64,000 nucleotides of DNA from Jiella mangrovi (GTDB lineage Bacteria; Pseudomonadota; Alphaproteobacteria; Rhizobiales; Rhizobiaceae), in the NCBI RefSeq assembly GCF_017815135.1, contig NZ_JAGJCF010000004.1, positions 62,001 through 126,000 on the forward strand. The letters run 5' to 3'. The notes beneath the pieces are model-generated. The model was not told where the DNA came from and did no database searches. It saw nothing but the letters and a program-made list of their open reading frames with translations. The position numbers and the translations under genes are program-made. Below are positions 26,061 through 33,891 of this stretch, piece after piece. How positions within the stretch are numbered: position 1 is the first letter of the stretch; each line of letters begins with the position of its first letter.

Positions 26061-26771
26061 TCAGCCGATGGCGGCGCCCATTTCTGCGAGAATGTCTTGC
26101 GCTGCCGCGCGCTTGTCGGCGGCCCCGGTGATCGGCCGGCCGACGACGAGATGCGACGCGCCGGCGTCAAGCGCCCCGGCCGGCGTCGCCACCCGCTTCT
26201 GGTCGCCGCTGTCGCTGCCCGCGGGACGGATGCCGGGGGTGACGATCGCCATGTCGCCGCCGATAACCTGGCGAATCTCGGCCGCTTCCGCCGGAGAGGC
26301 GACGACACCACCCATGCCGATGTCGCGGGCCTGGCGAACACGCAAGCTGACGAGATCCCGGATCGTCGTCTGGTATCCGCTGGCCGTCAGATCCTGATCG
26401 TCGAGCGATGTGAGGACCGTGACGCCGAGAAGGGTGAGGGCGCTGCCGCTCGCCGCCTTCACGGCGGCGCGCATGGCGTGGGGGTAGGCGTGGATCGTCA
26501 GCATCGAGGCGCCCAGTTCGGCGGCGCTCTCAACGCCCTTTTCGACGGTGTTGGAGATATCCAGCATCTTCATGTCGAGGAAGACGCGTTTTCCCGAAGC
26601 GGCGAGTTCGCCGACCAAAGGCAGGCCGCCGGCAAGCGCCAGCTGGAACCCGATCTTGTAGAAGGTCACGCTGTCGCCAAGGGTCTCGACGATCGTCTCA
26701 GCCTCTGCGCGGCTGGTCACGTCCAGTGCGACGATCAGCCTGTCCCTGGCGCTGTCTACGCTCACGTCCAT
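26061..26771 (-). CDS. pyrF: orotidine 5'-phosphate decarboxylase
   Basis: PyrF makes UMP from OMP, the last de novo pyrimidine step. The 236-residue TIM barrel shows LIVALDV (substrate-binding Asp), [24 protein letters not shown] (the catalytic D-x-K-x-x-D here DMKMLDI), [25 protein letters not shown] and [10 protein letters not shown]. Length is normal. Terminal genes downstream are DUF1330 and the GNAT-like protein. Confidence 0.97.
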   Translation of the reverse strand: MDVSVDSARDRLIVALDVTSRAEAETIVETLGDSVTFYKIGFQLALAGGLPLVGELAASGKRVFLDMKMLDISNTVEKGVESAAELGASMLTIHAYPHAMRAAVKAASGSALTLLGVTVLTSLDDQDLTASGYQTTIRDLVSLRVRQARDIGMGGVVASPAEAAEIRQVIGGDMAIVTPGIRPAGSDSGDQKRVATPAGALDAGASHLVVGRPITGAADKRAAAQDILAEMGAAIG

Positions 26772-26812
26772 CCTCCTCGCCCTGCTCGATGCGGGCTCGC
26801 GAGGTCGTCATC

Positions 26813-28072
26813 TCATTCCTGAGGCGGAATGTCGACCGTGACGGTGGTGCCGGTCGTATGGGAATTCACATCGATCTCGGCGTCGAGCCCTCGAACCAGG
26901 GAAACCGCGATCCTGCCGCCGAGCCCGCCCTCCGTCTGGCGCGCCTTCTGCCGGCGCGGAGCCTGTTCGCCGGACTCGACGATCTCGCTGCCCGTTGCCT
27001 TCGAGGAGCCGCGCGACATGCCCATGGATTCGGCAAGATCGCGGGCCTCGTTGACCGCGCCCTCCTGATCCGCCGCATTGCGGGCGTCTTCCGTGATCTC
27101 GTCGATTTCCTCCGACTCGAGGGGCTTGGGCTTGGAGGGGCCGTAGGGCCAGTTGCTGTCGCTCGGCAAACCGATGCCGTCGTCCGTCACGGTCATTCGG
27201 ATGACGCCGGAGGACAGCATCTTGAGCCGCGCTTCGACGAGACCCTCCTCGCGCCCCTCGAAGGCATGCTTCAGGGCGTTGGTCAGGAGTTCGGAGAACA
27301 ACAGGCCGATGCGCGCCGCCTGATCGACCTTCACCTCGACGGCGTCGCAATCGACATTGATGCGAACCGAGCGGCGTCCGTCGAGATGGCCGATGGTGGC
27401 GGCGATGCGGCTGACGTAAGCGCCAAGAGGAACTCGCTCGGAGCGGTGCGAGCCGACGCCCGATTCGGTCATTTCCTGATAGAGAAGCTGCAGGCTCTCG
27501 ATCCGCCTCGCAAGCGCGCTGAAGGCTTCCTTGCTGCTCTTGGCCCGCGCCTGCATTCGGATCATGCCGACGATCATCGAGAGATGGTTTTTGACCCGGT
27601 GCTGGATCTCGCCGAGGACAGCATCGACCGGCGCATCCTGACCGATCGTCTTGGACACTTTTGCGTCTTCGCCATCGCTCATGTCGCGCTGGACACCGAG
27701 GAAGCACTGGATCTTGTCACTGTCGTCATAGAGCGGCGTGATCATCAGCCGGTTGACGAATTTCGTGCCGTCGGCGCGATAGTTCAGGATGTCGAGCGAG
27801 ATGTCCCGCTCCTCGCGCAGGGCTTCCCCGATCTGGCGCGAATGTTCCGGATCGGTCTCGTCGCCCTGGAGGAATCGGCAATTGCGCCCGATCGTCGCCG
27901 CTGCGGCGTAGCCGGTAATCCGCTCGAAGGCGGTGTTGGCGTAGATGATGGGATTGTCGTCGAGATGGGGGTTGGTCAGGACCAGGGCCAGTGGAAGCTT
28001 GGCAAGCGCGGCCGTCGTGACGTTCGAGGGAACACCGTAGGCCTGCGAATTGTCGTCGTCTCGCTTGTCCAT
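26813..28072 (-). CDS. LOV-domain histidine kinase (HWE/HisKA_2 type)
   Basis: A 419-residue soluble blue-light sensor kinase. Residues 25-132 form a LOV domain: NPIIYANTAFERITGY, then GRNCRFLQG (62-70), with the flavin-adduct Cys65, and ISLDILNYRADGTKFVNRLMITPLYD. The dimerisation domain has EIQHRVKNHLSMIVGMIRMQAR (phospho-acceptor His158), and the ATPase domain has LFSELLTNALKHAF (N-box), TVTDDGIGLP and GGLGGRIAVSLVRGL. Between the last two (residues 304-381) lies an insertion of about 78 polar residues, with acidic EEIDEITEDA, where kinases of this class normally have a short ATP lid. No response regulator adjoins. ATG 28072 gives the complete LOV domain. Confidence 0.93.
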   Translation of the reverse strand: MDKRDDDNSQAYGVPSNVTTAALAKLPLALVLTNPHLDDNPIIYANTAFERITGYAAAATIGRNCRFLQGDETDPEHSRQIGEALREERDISLDILNYRADGTKFVNRLMITPLYDDSDKIQCFLGVQRDMSDGEDAKVSKTIGQDAPVDAVLGEIQHRVKNHLSMIVGMIRMQARAKSSKEAFSALARRIESLQLLYQEMTESGVGSHRSERVPLGAYVSRIAATIGHLDGRRSVRINVDCDAVEVKVDQAARIGLLFSELLTNALKHAFEGREEGLVEARLKMLSSGVIRMTVTDDGIGLPSDSNWPYGPSKPKPLESEEIDEITEDARNAADQEGAVNEARDLAESMGMSRGSSKATGSEIVESGEQAPRRQKARQTEGGLGGRIAVSLVRGLDAEIDVNSHTTGTTVTVDIPPQE

Positions 28073-28395
28073 GAAACCTCACCAGCGCCCGTTGGGCACA
28101 CCGTATCGATAGAGCCGTGAATTTGCGAAATCAGCGCAAGGAAAACCCGGAGCGGCTGCAGCGCCGGCAACCGGTCCAGGGCGTAAGAGTGGTTACCGCA
28201 ACAACATCGGCCCAAGACACCTGATTTTCAAGGGGCCATATTTACCCGGCTACGATAGAAATCCCTATGATTGCATGGCGTTGGTCGCAATTTCGCCGGA
28301 TGGTTGGGGATGCCGCAAGCCGCGACCAGGCTCGCGACCAGGCTATTGTGACGAATGATCTTTTGTCGGCGGGCTCGAGCCGATGGCCGAGCCGT
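28073..28395. other. intergenic region between polA 3' end and LOV kinase start
   Basis: Holds the presumed kinase promoter on the minus strand. I see no convincing gene, terminator or repeat. Confidence 0.4.
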
Positions 28396-31332
28396 TCAGT
28401 GCGCGGCTTCCCAGTCTTTTGCCGCTTTCGCGTCAACCTCGAGTGGAACGGACAAATTGACGCGGGGGCCGGGCGCTTCCGCCATGATCCGCTGCACGAG
28501 CGGCAATGTCGCCTCGATTTCGTCCTCCGGTACCTCGAAGACCAGTTCGTCATGGACCTGCAGGAGCATTTTCGCCGCAAGGCCCGCCTCGGCCAGCGCA
28601 CTTTCCATCCGGATCATCGCCCGGCGGATGATGTCGGCGGCCGTGCCCTGGATTGGCGCGTTGATCGCCGCGCGCTCGTTGAAGGCCCGCATGGCCGCGT
28701 TGGGAGACTTGATGTCGGGATAATGCGCCCGCCGGCCGAACAGCGTCTCGACATAGCCGTGCTCTTTGGCAAACGCTTTGGTCGCGTCCATGTAATCGCG
28801 AATGCCGGGGAAGCGCTCGAAATAGCGCTTGATGTAGAGGCCGGCTTCCTCGCGCGGGATCGACAGCTGGTTGGCGAGACCGAAGGCCGAAATGCCGTAG
28901 ATGATGCCGAAATTGATCGCCTTCGCCCGCCGCCTGACGTCGGAGGGCATGCCCTCGACCGGGACGCCGAACATTTCCGACGCGGTCATCGCATGGATGT
29001 CGAGGCCTTCGAGAAAGGCCTGTTTGAGCTGCGGAATGTCGGCGATGTGGGCGAGAATGCGCAGCTCGATCTGGCTGTAGTCGGCCGAAAGGAGCTTGGT
29101 GCCCTCGGGCGCGACGAAGGCCGTGCGGATCGCTCGGCCTTCCTCCGTCCTCACCGGAATGTTCTGCAGGTTCGGCTCGGAAGATGAAAGGCGACCCGTC
29201 GTGGTCGAGGCCATGGAATAGGAGGTGTGGATCCGGCCGCGCGCGTCCATGTGGTGGGGCAGGGCGTCGGTATAGGTGCCCTTCAGCTTGGTCAGCTGCC
29301 GCCATTCGACGATCCTGGCCGGCAGTTCGTGGCCTTCCGCGGCCAACTCTTCCAGCACCTTGACGTCGGTCGACCACTGGCCGCCCTTGGTCTTCTTGCC
29401 GCCGGGCAGGTTTAGCTTGCCGAACAGGATCTCGCCGAGCTGCTTGGGCGAGCCGGGATTGAATTCCTCGCCGGCAAGTTCGGCGATGTCGGCTTCGAGC
29501 GCGCCCTGCTTCTGGGCGAACCGCCCGGACAGCCGCGACAGGATCTGCCGGTCGACCATGATCCCGCGCTCTTCCATCCGCGCCAGCACCGGAACGAGCG
29601 GCTTTTCCAGCCGCTCATAGACCGAGGCGAGGCCTTCGGCGGCGAGGCGCGGTTTCAGGACGCGCCAGAGCCTCAGCGTCACGTCGGCATCCTCGGCGGC
29701 GTAGTCGGTGACCTTCCGGATATCGCAGGCGGCGATCGGCACCGCCTTCTTGCCCGAGCCGCAGAGATCCTTGAACGAGATCGGCTTGTGGCCGAGGAAG
29801 CGCTCCGACAACTCGTCCATGCCATGGCCGGAGAGCGAGGCCGAGGCGTCGAGGGCGTAGGAGATCAGCATGGTGTCGTCGAAGGGCGCGACGGTGATGT
29901 CGTGACGCATCATGACGAGAAGGTCGTATTTGCTGTTCTGGCCGATCTTCAGGATCGCGGGATCTTCGAGCACCGGCTTCATCAGCGCCAGCGCCGCCTG
30001 AAGCGGGATCTGCGGGCCGATTTCCTCTTCGGCCGACTTCTCCGACAGAAGATCCGTTTCGCCGCCGGGCGGGACGTGGCCGAGCGGCACATAGGCGGCC
30101 CGGCCCGGGGAGACGGCGAAGGAGACGCCGACGAGCTTGCCGTTCATCGCCGACAGGCTGTCGGTCTCGGTGTCGAAGGCGAGGATGCCGGTCTCCGCCG
30201 CCTCGGCGAGGAAGGCGGCGAGGGCGGCTTCGTCGCGGATCGTCAGATAGGACCCGTGGTCGAAACTGGCGGCAGCCGCCTCGTTGCGACGCTGTTCGAC
30301 GAGGCCTTGCGGCGTCATCGCCAGCCGGGCTTCGCCGCCTTCGCCCGCCGTCACCGCCGTGCCGGCCGCGCCCGGATCGAGATCGGGACCCCGCGCCGGC
30401 CCGTCGACCTTGATGTCGGCGGTCTCGACGTCGCTGGCCGAAACCTCGAGTGTCGCCGCGACCCGGCGGGTGAGGGTGGTGAACTCCATCGCCTTCAGGA
30501 AGGCGATCAGCTTCTCGCCGTCCGGCTCGTGCAGAAAGAGGTCGTCCAGCGGCGTATCGAGAGGGGTGTTCTGGTCGAGGGTCACGAGGCGCTTCGACAG
30601 GCGCGCCTGCTCGGCGAAATCGATGAGGTTCTGCCGCCGCTTGGCCTGCTTGATCTCCTCGGCGCGCTCCAGAAGGGTTTCGAGGTCGCCATAGTCGTCG
30701 AGAAGCTGTGCCGCCGTCTTTGGCCCGATCCCCGGAACCCCCGGCACGTTGTCGGAGCTGTCGCCGACGAGCGCCTGCAGGTCGATCATCTTGTCGGGAT
30801 AGACGCCGAACTTCTCCTTCACCTCTTCGGGCCCGAGGCGCTTGTCCTTCATCTGGTCGTAGAGGATCACCCCCGGCCCGACGAGCTGCATCAGGTCCTT
30901 GTCCGACGAGACGATGGTGACGTCGCCGCCGGCCGCGACGGCCTCCCGCGTATAGGTGGCGATCAGGTCGTCGGCCTCATAGCCCTGCTTCTCGATGCAG
31001 GGCAGGTCGAAGGCGCGGACCGCCTCGCGGATGACGGCGAATTGCGGCACGAGGTCTTCGGGCGGGGCCGTGCGGTTGGCCTTGTACTGGTCGTAGAGCT
31101 CGTTGCGGAAGGTCGTCGACGAATGGTCGAAGATCACCGCGAAATGGGTCGGTGCGGTGCCCAGCGAGGTGTCGCGGGATTCCTCGACGAGCTTCCACAG
31201 CATGTTGCAGAAGCCCGAAACCGCGCCGACGGGCAGGCCGTCGGACTTGCGCGTCAGCGGCGGGAGCGCGTGATAGGCCCGGAAGATGTATGCCGAGCCG
31301 TCGACGAGGAAGAGGTGATCGCCTTTTTTCAT
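28396..31332 (-). CDS. polA: DNA polymerase I
   Basis: PolA fills gaps and removes RNA primers. The 978-residue protein has three parts: 5'-nuclease (1-290: LFLVDGSAYIFRAYHALPP, EADDLIATY, VGDSSDNVPGVPGIGPKTA), 3'-5' exonuclease (about 365-560: GILAFDTETDSL, LKIGQNSKYDLLVM, YAAEDADVTLRLW, so the DEDD residues are present and proofreading is likely), and the polymerase (about 590-978: LSADYSQIELRILAHI, RRAKAINFGIIYGISAFGLANQL, LLQVHDELVFEVP). Full length and intact. It has no close operon partners. Confidence 0.98.
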   Translation of the reverse strand: MKKGDHLFLVDGSAYIFRAYHALPPLTRKSDGLPVGAVSGFCNMLWKLVEESRDTSLGTAPTHFAVIFDHSSTTFRNELYDQYKANRTAPPEDLVPQFAVIREAVRAFDLPCIEKQGYEADDLIATYTREAVAAGGDVTIVSSDKDLMQLVGPGVILYDQMKDKRLGPEEVKEKFGVYPDKMIDLQALVGDSSDNVPGVPGIGPKTAAQLLDDYGDLETLLERAEEIKQAKRRQNLIDFAEQARLSKRLVTLDQNTPLDTPLDDLFLHEPDGEKLIAFLKAMEFTTLTRRVAATLEVSASDVETADIKVDGPARGPDLDPGAAGTAVTAGEGGEARLAMTPQGLVEQRRNEAAAASFDHGSYLTIRDEAALAAFLAEAAETGILAFDTETDSLSAMNGKLVGVSFAVSPGRAAYVPLGHVPPGGETDLLSEKSAEEEIGPQIPLQAALALMKPVLEDPAILKIGQNSKYDLLVMMRHDITVAPFDDTMLISYALDASASLSGHGMDELSERFLGHKPISFKDLCGSGKKAVPIAACDIRKVTDYAAEDADVTLRLWRVLKPRLAAEGLASVYERLEKPLVPVLARMEERGIMVDRQILSRLSGRFAQKQGALEADIAELAGEEFNPGSPKQLGEILFGKLNLPGGKKTKGGQWSTDVKVLEELAAEGHELPARIVEWRQLTKLKGTYTDALPHHMDARGRIHTSYSMASTTTGRLSSSEPNLQNIPVRTEEGRAIRTAFVAPEGTKLLSADYSQIELRILAHIADIPQLKQAFLEGLDIHAMTASEMFGVPVEGMPSDVRRRAKAINFGIIYGISAFGLANQLSIPREEAGLYIKRYFERFPGIRDYMDATKAFAKEHGYVETLFGRRAHYPDIKSPNAAMRAFNERAAINAPIQGTAADIIRRAMIRMESALAEAGLAAKMLLQVHDELVFEVPEDEIEATLPLVQRIMAEAPGPRVNLSVPLEVDAKAAKDWEAAH

Positions 31333-31632
31333 GGCAAGCGTGGTATCGCGCGCGTGTCGGACTGTCCATCGCCGGAAACGGCTCGAAGCTTTGAACGCGT
31401 GTAGAGGCTCTCGCTTGGCCTCACCTCCGGCAGTTTTCCCGCAATGCGGGCAGCGAGCGACCAGATAAACGTTGCCAAAAAGTCACGTTGCTTGTTTTCT
31501 CCGAGAAACCGCCGGTTTTCGGCGTTGCATCCTGGTCCGATCCATGTTCATTTTGGGCAAATCACCCAATTCACGTCGATGTGAGAGGGTGCACCTTATG
31601 CCAAGCTTGATTTTGGTGCGCGCGAGTCGCAC
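31333..31632. other. polA upstream region
   Basis: About 300 bases upstream of polA with no supported gene. It presumably includes the polA promoter on the minus strand, which I cannot place. Confidence 0.4.
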
Positions 31633-31638
31633 TATAAT
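31633..31638 (+). promoter_or_regulatory. candidate -10 box TATAAT for an intergenic RNA
   Basis: Perfect TATAAT in a GC-rich intergenic region; a -35 such as TTTTGG or TTGATT about 16-20 bases upstream is weak. It points rightward to the candidate small RNA. Confidence 0.4.
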
Positions 31639-31673
31639 GGCCGACGACGCGCTTCAAAGCGTCGTATTCGGCC
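31639..31673. repeat. interrupted hairpin adjacent to the TATAAT box
   Basis: GGCCGA with TCGGCC enclosing CGACGC with GCGTCG, loop GCTTCAAA and a 3-base bulge. Its left arm begins one base after TATAAT, so it could be an operator or part of the RNA's 5' end. Confidence 0.5.
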
Positions 31674-31820
31674 AAGGCATGTCCCCCGCTTTAGAGCCGA
31701 AATTTGAGATGCCGAGGTCCTCTTCCCCCTCTTAAGGACCGGCGTCGTGAGAGTGCAAGAGAGTCGTCACGGCGTATCCCCCTCCAGGCCGTGGCGGCTC
31801 TCTTCCATTTTACGGTCCCT
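31645..31820 (+). ncRNA. candidate trans-acting small RNA with C-rich loop
   Basis: Between the MFS gene end and the polA start on the other strand. The main structure is a 17-bp uninterrupted stem (31757-31773 with 31788-31804, two G-U pairs) closing a 14-base loop GTATCCCCCTCCAG, followed by CCATTTT. A GGACCG (31736-31741) and CGGTCC (31813-31818) could pair around it. The exposed CCCCCTCC is complementary to Shine-Dalgarno sequences, a pattern known from rhizobial sRNA families with anti-SD loops. A CU-rich stretch (31720-31733) precedes it. Ends are guesses. It could instead be a terminator for a plus-strand transcript. Confidence 0.4.
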
Positions 31821-31940
31821 TTTCCCCTTCCGTCTGACGCCCGGTCCTCTTCGTCTGGGACTCGATCGTCCTTGTGAGTGGCCGCCAGCCGCCAACGCCA
31901 CGCCCAGTCGGTCTGCGCGCGATGTGACGCTGGTTTGCGA

Positions 31941-33383
31941 TCACACGTCAACCGTTTCTTCCCGTCTCGCGCATGCCATGACGATCGCGAAAGCTGCCGT
32001 CAGACCGCCGGCCGCAACGAGAAACGAGACCATCAATCCGTGGCCGATGGCCTGCGGCGAGCCGGGCCCGACGGCGCTTGCCCCGATGGAGGCGGCGAAA
32101 ACCGCGCCGAGGACCGTTGTCCCGGTGATCAGACCGAGGTTGCGCGACAGGCCGATGAGGCCGGAGGCAACGCCCCGATCCGTTCGCGCCGCCTCAGCCA
32201 TCACCGCCGTGCTGTTGGCGGCGAGAAACAGCTGGTAGCCGGGCGTCAGGACAAGCAGCGCCAGGACATATCCGGCGATCCCCAAGACCGCCGGCAGAAG
32301 CGCGAGGCCGGCCGCACCAGGGATCATCACGGCAAGACCGGCCAGCCTTGCCTTCGTCGCTCCCAGCCGATCGGTCGCCCATCCGGCGATGAGCCCCGTC
32401 AGGGCGGAAGTGATCGGCCCGACAGCCATGACGAGCCCGACCGCGACGGGATGAAGGCCGAGGCCGAAAGCGAGATAGAACGGGCCGACGACGAGCGTCG
32501 CCATCATCACGCCTGAAACGAGAAGGTTGGCCGCAAGTCCGCCGGCCGTCGCGGGGCGTCGCAAGGCGGCGATGTCGATCAACGGCGCGGGCGCCTGCCA
32601 CTCGAGGCGGACAAAGAGAATGAGGCCGACGATCGCCGCGGCGAGAAACGCCGCGCGAATTTCGCCGACGCCCGCATTGGATCGCGAGGCGATGGCGAGG
32701 CAGTAAGCGGTCAAGGTTGCCGCCAAGAGCAGCGCGCCGGCCATGTCGAACTGCCGCTTGCGCGGCTTCGGCGTCTCCGCCCGAGGCGGCAGAACTCGCA
32801 ATGCCAGCGCCGCATTGAGCGCACCGAGCGCTGCGAGAAGGACGAAACAGGCCCGCCATCCCGGTCCGGACACCAGCACACCGCCGAGCGACGGGCCGAG
32901 CGCCGTGCCGACGGCCGACATCGTGCCGAAAAGCCCCATGGCGCGGCCGATCCGCTCGTCCAACACGATCTCACGCAGGAGCGAGAGCGCGGCCACGGTG
33001 AGGATGGCCGCTCCGATGCCCTGACCGGTTCGCGCGGCGAGAAGCCACGGCAGCGTCGGCGCGATGCTGCCGGCGAGCGATGAGGCGGCGAACAGCAAGA
33101 TCCCGGCGAAGAGGACCCGGCGTGGTCCAAAGACGTCGGCCGCCTTTCCGGCACCGGCGATCGTGACGGTCGTCGCCAGGAGATAGGCGAGCACCACCCA
33201 CTGAACCTCGGAGAAAGGCCGGAGAAACGCTTGCGCGATGGCCGGGAGTGCGACGTTGGCGATGCTGATGCCGAGGGACGCCAGCAGCGTCGAGAGAGCC
33301 AGTGTCGCGATCGGCCACGACAGGAGGCCGGGCTCGTGGGCGGATGGATCGGTTGTCACGGCGGTCTTCCCCTTGCCTGTCAT
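31941..33383 (-). CDS. MFS transporter, DHA2-like drug exporter
   Basis: A roughly 480-residue inner-membrane antiporter with 14 predicted helices. Features: LASLGISIANVALPAIAQAF, WVVLAYLLATTVTIAGAGKAADVFGPRRVLFAG (loop 2-3 motif A-like), LLAARTGQGIGAAIL (motif B-like), GTALGPSLGGVLV (motif C, antiporter signature). This matches drug:H+ antiporter family 2. I start at the ATG 33381-33383; an in-frame GTG at 33398 lies inside the likely promoter. Divergent MerR regulator with shared operator suggests drug-induced expression. Substrate unknown. Confidence 0.88.
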   Translation of the reverse strand: MTGKGKTAVTTDPSAHEPGLLSWPIATLALSTLLASLGISIANVALPAIAQAFLRPFSEVQWVVLAYLLATTVTIAGAGKAADVFGPRRVLFAGILLFAASSLAGSIAPTLPWLLAARTGQGIGAAILTVAALSLLREIVLDERIGRAMGLFGTMSAVGTALGPSLGGVLVSGPGWRACFVLLAALGALNAALALRVLPPRAETPKPRKRQFDMAGALLLAATLTAYCLAIASRSNAGVGEIRAAFLAAAIVGLILFVRLEWQAPAPLIDIAALRRPATAGGLAANLLVSGVMMATLVVGPFYLAFGLGLHPVAVGLVMAVGPITSALTGLIAGWATDRLGATKARLAGLAVMIPGAAGLALLPAVLGIAGYVLALLVLTPGYQLFLAANSTAVMAEAARTDRGVASGLIGLSRNLGLITGTTVLGAVFAASIGASAVGPGSPQAIGHGLMVSFLVAAGGLTAAFAIVMACARREETVDV

Positions 33384-33396
33384 CGGCTGAAGGGGC

Positions 33397-33427
33397 ACGC
33401 TACGACTTCAAGCCAAGTTGAGGTCAA
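33397..33427 (-). promoter_or_regulatory. MerR-type promoter with 19-bp spacer and operator
   Basis: On the minus strand, -35 TTGACC (33422-33427), a 19-base spacer and -10 TAGCGT (33397-33402). The long spacer is the hallmark of MerR-activated promoters. The spacer holds an inverted repeat, GACTTCAA and TTGAGGTC (33404-33425, one mismatch), the presumed regulator-binding site. It would place the MFS start codon almost at the transcript's 5' end. Confidence 0.6.
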
Positions 33428-33429
33428 GG

Positions 33430-33828
33430 ATGAAACTGATCGATATCGGCGAGGTCTCCGCCCGCTCCGGCGTGCCGCCTTCGACGCTGCGCTACTATGA
33501 GGAGATCGGGCTGATTCAGTCGCTCGCCCGCACCGGTTTGAGACGGCAGTTCGGCCCGCAGACCCTCGTTCAACTGTCCCTGATCGCGCTCGGCAAGACC
33601 GCCGGCTTCAGCCTGAGCGAGATTGCAGGCATGTTCGGTAGGGGAGGTGCCCCGGACTTGCCGCGGGAGGGGCTGCATGCGCGCGCCGACGCGCTCGAGG
33701 GGCAGATCCGTCAGCTCTCTACTCTGGCCAAAGCACTGCGCCACGTCGCCGACTGCCCGGCGCCGACGCATCTGGAATGCCAGAAGTTCCAACGATTGTT
33801 GCGGGTCGCCGGCCGGAGGCAAGGCTGA
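33430..33828 (+). CDS. MerR-family transcriptional regulator
   Basis: A 132-residue protein: MKLIDIGEVSARSGVPPSTLRYYEEIGLI (MerR winged HTH, residues 1-70), a coiled-coil dimerisation helix near 80-110, and C-terminal CPAPTHLECQKFQRLLR with two cysteines eight residues apart. That ending is a subgroup mark, not SoxR's four-cysteine cluster. ATG 33430 starts right after the AAGGA ribosome-binding site. Divergent from the MFS gene, whose 19-bp-spacer promoter it likely activates on binding a drug-like ligand. Confidence 0.9.
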   Translation: MKLIDIGEVSARSGVPPSTLRYYEEIGLIQSLARTGLRRQFGPQTLVQLSLIALGKTAGFSLSEIAGMFGRGGAPDLPREGLHARADALEGQIRQLSTLAKALRHVADCPAPTHLECQKFQRLLRVAGRRQG

Positions 33829-33891
33829 CACGCCGGCAGTCGGTGGAACCGTCAGCAATCACCGCGGGAGCTCGGCCGAGCGGCAAGGCCG

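Noticed and set aside
29788-31404. 538-codon open frame on the plus strand inside polA
   Set aside because: It is antisense to a complete polA with all motifs; such long opposite frames are expected in high-GC DNA.
33430-33828. SoxR identity for the MerR-type gene
   Set aside because: The operator resembles a SoxR box, but the protein lacks the CxxCxC...C iron-sulfur cluster; only two cysteines eight apart are present.
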